Below are positions 61,339 through 64,000 of a DNA stretch of 64,000 bases, one piece after another. The number at the start of each line of letters is the position of its first letter. Within the stretch, counting starts at the first letter, position 1. The notes under the pieces are model-generated. The model worked only from the letters and a program-made list of their open reading frames with translations, was not told the DNA's origin and did not search any database. Both the position numbers and the translations under genes were made by a program. This stretch comes from Cerasicoccus maritimus (GTDB lineage Bacteria > Verrucomicrobiota > Verrucomicrobiia > Opitutales > Cerasicoccaceae), in assembly GCA_031296935.1 (NCBI GenBank), contig JAVDPD010000006.1, forward strand, positions 144,804 to 208,803, written 5' to 3'.

Positions 61339-62847
61339 ATGGACCAGAATAAGTCCAACTCACAGTCATGGTGGCGTCGCGCCCAGAACGAAGTTAACGC
61401 GTTGCCTGGCTTGGTGCGTGATGAGATCTGGCACACGGGGCACCTCGAAGATCGTTCGCTAAAAGCCAAGCTATTCGCCTTTTTGCGTGTTTTTGCGCTG
61501 ACTTGGGATGGTATTCTCAACAACCGCATTCCCAGCCAAGCTGCTGCACTCAGCTATTACACGCTGATTGCTCTGGGGCCTCTGATCGCCATTGCGATCA
61601 TGATTTCGGCTTTCATCATGCCGGAGGGAGGGCGCGATCGCATTGCCGACAAACTGACTGAGGCTGTTTATTTCGTGGTGCCATCCGCGGTCGAAGCTGC
61701 CAAGGACGACCATGTGGTTCTCGTGGAACCAGCAACTGTGGATGACGCTGCTGACCCAGCTGAGCAGCGGGAAACCGAAGACAAAATTGAGGAGGTCATT
61801 GACTACCTTGTGGAAAATTCGCGCTCCAGCACGATTGGCATCCTTGGCTCATTGGTGCTTATTTTTATCAGTATCCAGCTACTATCGACGATTGAAAAAA
61901 CCTTCAACACGATCTGGGGCGTCAAGCAGGGTAGGAGCCTGGTGCAGCAATTCGTGTTCTACTGGGCGGTCATTTCCCTGGGCGCTGTGGTGGCGGTGGC
62001 GCTGACTTTTGGCCTCTATGGAAAGATCGCCTCGAAATTCAGCGCGGTGCCGTTCAGTGACTTTTTTCATGACTCATTCCTGGCAATGACGCCGGTTTTC
62101 GTGTTTGGCGTCACGATCTTCCTGCTCACGTGCTTCATTCGCTTTATGCCGAACGCCACAGTCAACTGGACGCCCGCGATGCTCGGCTCGCTGGTCGTGG
62201 CCAGCCTCTTGTACATGAACCAGTATTTCGGCTTCATTTACATCGGCTTCGTGGTGCGACAAAAGAGCCTCTTCGGCGCAGTGGGGGTTCTGCCTGTGCT
62301 TTTGTTTGGGCTGTTCGTTTTCTGGCTGTTTTTGCTTTTGGGCGGGCAAATAACCTACGCCATCCAAAACGCCAACCGGCTCACGCATCAGCGCGCTTGG
62401 GAAAATACCAGCAAACGCACGCAGGAACTCTTGGCCGTCGCAGCCTACACCCTGATCGCCCGACGCTTCGAAAACTGCGAGCAACCGCTGTCGGCGGACG
62501 AGCTTAGCGAGCGTATTCGCGTGCCGATCAACACGCTCAACCACACGATTAGCTCGCTGATCGAAATTGGGCTGCTGAGCGTTGTTGAGCCGGATGAGGT
62601 CAACGACTGTCTGCGCTATCAGCCGGGCAGGCCGGTGGACTCCGTGACGCTGGCAGCTTTGAAGGACCGCCTTGAGCTCAAGGGGAACAACGAGGCCCTG
62701 CGCCTACTGATCGACGCCGACCCCATTGTCCAACACTACCGCGAGCTCCTGCTCGACATGCCGGAGGACCACCCGGGACGCGTTTCGCTCAAAGATCTTA
62801 TTGCCGAGCGCCGACCACCGACATCCAGCAAGCATCAAGCCACATAA
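61339..62847 (+). CDS. YihY/BrkB-family membrane protein with C-terminal winged-helix-like domain
   Basis: A 502-residue protein. Residues 45-350 carry six or so TM helices with family motifs: I-P-S-Q-A-A-A-L-S-Y-Y-T-L near the first helix, S-T-I-E-K-T-F-N-T-I-W-G, and F-I-R-F-M-P-N-A-T-V-N-W near the fourth. The ~100 C-terminal residues look like a winged-helix (L-S-A-D-E-L-S-E-R-I-R-V-P-I-N-T-L-N) and are cytosolic. The long extracytoplasmic or loop insert at about 110-160 is acidic. Function of the family is not settled (once annotated RNase BN). Confidence 0.85.
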   Translation: MDQNKSNSQSWWRRAQNEVNALPGLVRDEIWHTGHLEDRSLKAKLFAFLRVFALTWDGILNNRIPSQAAALSYYTLIALGPLIAIAIMISAFIMPEGGRDRIADKLTEAVYFVVPSAVEAAKDDHVVLVEPATVDDAADPAEQRETEDKIEEVIDYLVENSRSSTIGILGSLVLIFISIQLLSTIEKTFNTIWGVKQGRSLVQQFVFYWAVISLGAVVAVALTFGLYGKIASKFSAVPFSDFFHDSFLAMTPVFVFGVTIFLLTCFIRFMPNATVNWTPAMLGSLVVASLLYMNQYFGFIYIGFVVRQKSLFGAVGVLPVLLFGLFVFWLFLLLGGQITYAIQNANRLTHQRAWENTSKRTQELLAVAAYTLIARRFENCEQPLSADELSERIRVPINTLNHTISSLIEIGLLSVVEPDEVNDCLRYQPGRPVDSVTLAALKDRLELKGNNEALRLLIDADPIVQHYRELLLDMPEDHPGRVSLKDLIAERRPPTSSKHQAT

Positions 62848-62946
62848 CCCGCTCAGGGAATGAACAAATATGCGGATTTTTTCCTTGCCAGCAGGCCCGT
62901 AAACTTAAATATCAGCCGTTTTTTCAAATTCCAACTTTAGAGAATC

Positions 62947-63105
62947 ATGTCTCAGCATCCAAGTTTTAAGAAAGGCGCCGCAGCAGCGCTTAAGAAGCGT
63001 AGCGTTCTCAAGCGTTTTGAGCGTGTTGACGTGCTCAAGGCCCGTGGTGAGTGGTCCGAAGGCGACCGTGTGACCGGTCTGCGTAAGACCAAGTCGGTAG
63101 ACTAA
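62947..63105 (+). CDS. PVC-type small basic protein
   Basis: A 52-residue basic protein: H-P-S-F-K-K-G-A-A-A-A-L-K-K-R-S-V-L-K-R-F-E-R, then W-S-E-G-D-R-V-T-G-L-R-K-T-K. It matches the family I recall as TIGR04137, restricted to Chlamydiae, Verrucomicrobia and Planctomycetes, of unknown function, with a conserved L-P/R-K-T-K end. It supports the phylogenetic placement of the window. A hairpin terminator follows. Confidence 0.85.
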   Translation: MSQHPSFKKGAAAALKKRSVLKRFERVDVLKARGEWSEGDRVTGLRKTKSVD

Positions 63106-63127
63106 ATTTTCCATCCTCCCCCTAGAT

Positions 63128-63161
63128 GAGGCCCTCTGCAGTAATGCGAGGGCCTCGTTCT
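63128..63161 (+). terminator. Terminator-like hairpin after the small basic protein gene
   Basis: GAGGCCCTC and GAGGGCCTC form a 9-bp stem with an 11-nt loop, followed by a weak T-rich stretch (GTTCTGTTG). It lies 23 bp beyond the stop. Confidence 0.65.
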
Positions 63162-63206
63162 GTTGTGGCTTGTCACGGTGCCCTGGAATGATTTCCAATC
63201 TCACGC

Positions 63207-63893
63207 ATGGAACCAGATTTTAACCCTCTCGAACTTCGCGTGCTCGGCTGCCTCCTTGAAAAAGAGCGCACTACGCCCGAGCAATACCCACTTTCTCTCA
63301 ACGCCTTGCGTCTGGCCTGCAACCAAAAGACTAGCCGCGACCCCGTCGTTGATTTCGATGAAGACGAGGTCACCCTGGCTCTGGAGTCTCTCCGTGACCG
63401 CGGCCTCGTTTACTACGTTCGGCAGAGTGGCGCTCGCGTCACCAAGTACCGCCACGATGTCACGGAGCGCCTCAGCCTGCGTGCCGATGAAATCTCCATC
63501 CTCGCGCTGCTCCTGCTCCGTGGTCCGCAAACCGTTGGCGAGCTCCGTACCCGTAGTGACCGTATGCATGGCTTTGGCTCGCTGGAGCAGGTTGAAGAGA
63601 CCCTACAACGACTCATTGACTACGAAGACGGCTCGCTGGTCCAAATACTTCCCCGTGAGTCTGGCCGCAAAGAATGCCGCTACGTGCACACCCTGGCACC
63701 CCTCAACGAAGCGACACATGCGCCCGCAGCGCCTGAGCCAGCCATCTCCACTGCCGATGTTCCCGCAACTCCAGCTGCGCGTGCACCAGAGCCGAACGAG
63801 GTCGCCGAGCTCCGCGCTCAAGTCGAAACCCTCACGGCTCGCATCAATGAGCTCGAATCCCAATTCGCTGACTTCCGACAACAATTCGAATAG
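63207..63893 (+). CDS. YceH family (DUF480) protein
   Basis: A 228-residue protein of two winged-helix units. L-R-V-L-G-C-L-L-E-K-E-R-T-T-P-E-Q-Y-P-L-S-L-N-A-L, N-Q-K-T-S-R-D-P-V and D-R-M-H-G-F are family hallmarks. It ends in an Ala/Pro linker and a short coiled coil (E-V-A-E-L-R-A-Q-V-E-T-L). Function unknown. The stop directly precedes copy 4 of the stop-abutting element. Confidence 0.9.
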   Translation: MEPDFNPLELRVLGCLLEKERTTPEQYPLSLNALRLACNQKTSRDPVVDFDEDEVTLALESLRDRGLVYYVRQSGARVTKYRHDVTERLSLRADEISILALLLLRGPQTVGELRTRSDRMHGFGSLEQVEETLQRLIDYEDGSLVQILPRESGRKECRYVHTLAPLNEATHAPAAPEPAISTADVPATPAARAPEPNEVAELRAQVETLTARINELESQFADFRQQFE

Positions 63894-63940
63894 GCAGCGT
63901 GCCTTTGCATCTATTAGAGGGGGCTAGCAGCCTGTCGGCT
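63894..63940 (+). repeat. Half copy 4 of the stop-abutting element, then 23-bp inverted repeat (right member)
   Basis: GCAGCGTGCCTTTGCATCTA (63894-63913) starts on the base after the YceH TAG and matches the first half of copies 1-3. The second hairpin is absent; its place is taken by the right member of the 23-bp repeat pair (63918-63940). The remaining 60 bp to the window end show no gene. Confidence 0.6.
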
Positions 63941-64000
63941 TTAAGAGTTTCCTAAAAAAGCTTTGTCTGTCGAGGAGTTGGTCGCTGCGTGGTCTATTGG

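Overview
The window is a chromosomal segment from a Verrucomicrobiota bacterium, most likely of the Opitutae/Opitutales side. That placement is inferred from gene content: a PVC-type small basic protein (62947-63105), Gram-negative envelope genes (lpxA, outer-membrane barrels, lipoproteins), a pseudopilin next to a LacI regulator and a sodium:solute symporter, and high-copy inverted-repeat cassettes carrying a GxxExxY gene. No rRNA is present and I could run no search, so species-level identity is open. Most of the DNA is moderately GC-rich and starts often lack a strong Shine-Dalgarno. A few AT-richer patches (about 5.0-7.9, 48.1-52.4 and 59.2-61.3 kb) look acquired or poorly conserved.

Layout. 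0-4 kb: a minus-strand sugar-uptake-like set (LacI regulator, pseudopilin-like secreted protein, SSS symporter) beside an IS5 relic. 4.4-8.8 kb: an accessory patch with an NTF2-like secreted protein, then a tight three-gene operon that I read as a Pycsar-type cyclic-pyrimidine antiphage system. The operon encodes a tandem nucleotide cyclase, an E2-like protein and a small membrane effector. Upstream lie twin palindromes and an iteron-like 22-bp array, followed by an HU-like protein gene. 9.4-22 kb: housekeeping translation genes (dciA-like, prmC, rpmI-rplT, pheS, pheT, gatC, gatA, an RlmI-type methyltransferase) interrupted by inverted-repeat cassettes; one cassette holds a GxxExxY gene between pheS and pheT. 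22-30 kb: a TPR/AAA+ pair, accA, and the proteostasis run tig-clpP-clpX. 30-31.2 kb: an IS630 element inserted in an IS5 relic. 31-45 kb: secreted protease, nth, outer-membrane proteins, aspS, pdxA, lpxA, aroB, tal and an oligopeptide-binding protein. 45-48 kb: a broken tyrosine recombinase beside tRNA-Ser, two ISL3-like relics and a DUF1015 gene. 48-59 kb: SWIM-SNF2 helicase, nadE, sulfotransferase-like gene, a second cassette with an STN-domain lipoprotein, a DinG-like helicase and a PP2C phosphatase. 59-64 kb: a GntR regulator between two copies of a structured repeat, an IS110 relic, a BrkB-family protein, the PVC small basic protein and a YceH-like gene.

The most notable material is (i) the cyclase/E2-like/TM operon, with one degenerate and one catalytic cyclase domain in a single chain, and (ii) several families of small structured repeats. 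Two repeat families show compensatory base changes between copies. One of them starts within 0-3 nt of the stop codon of four unrelated genes (clpX, pdxA, DUF1015, YceH). These are readings from sequence alone and each needs a search to confirm.
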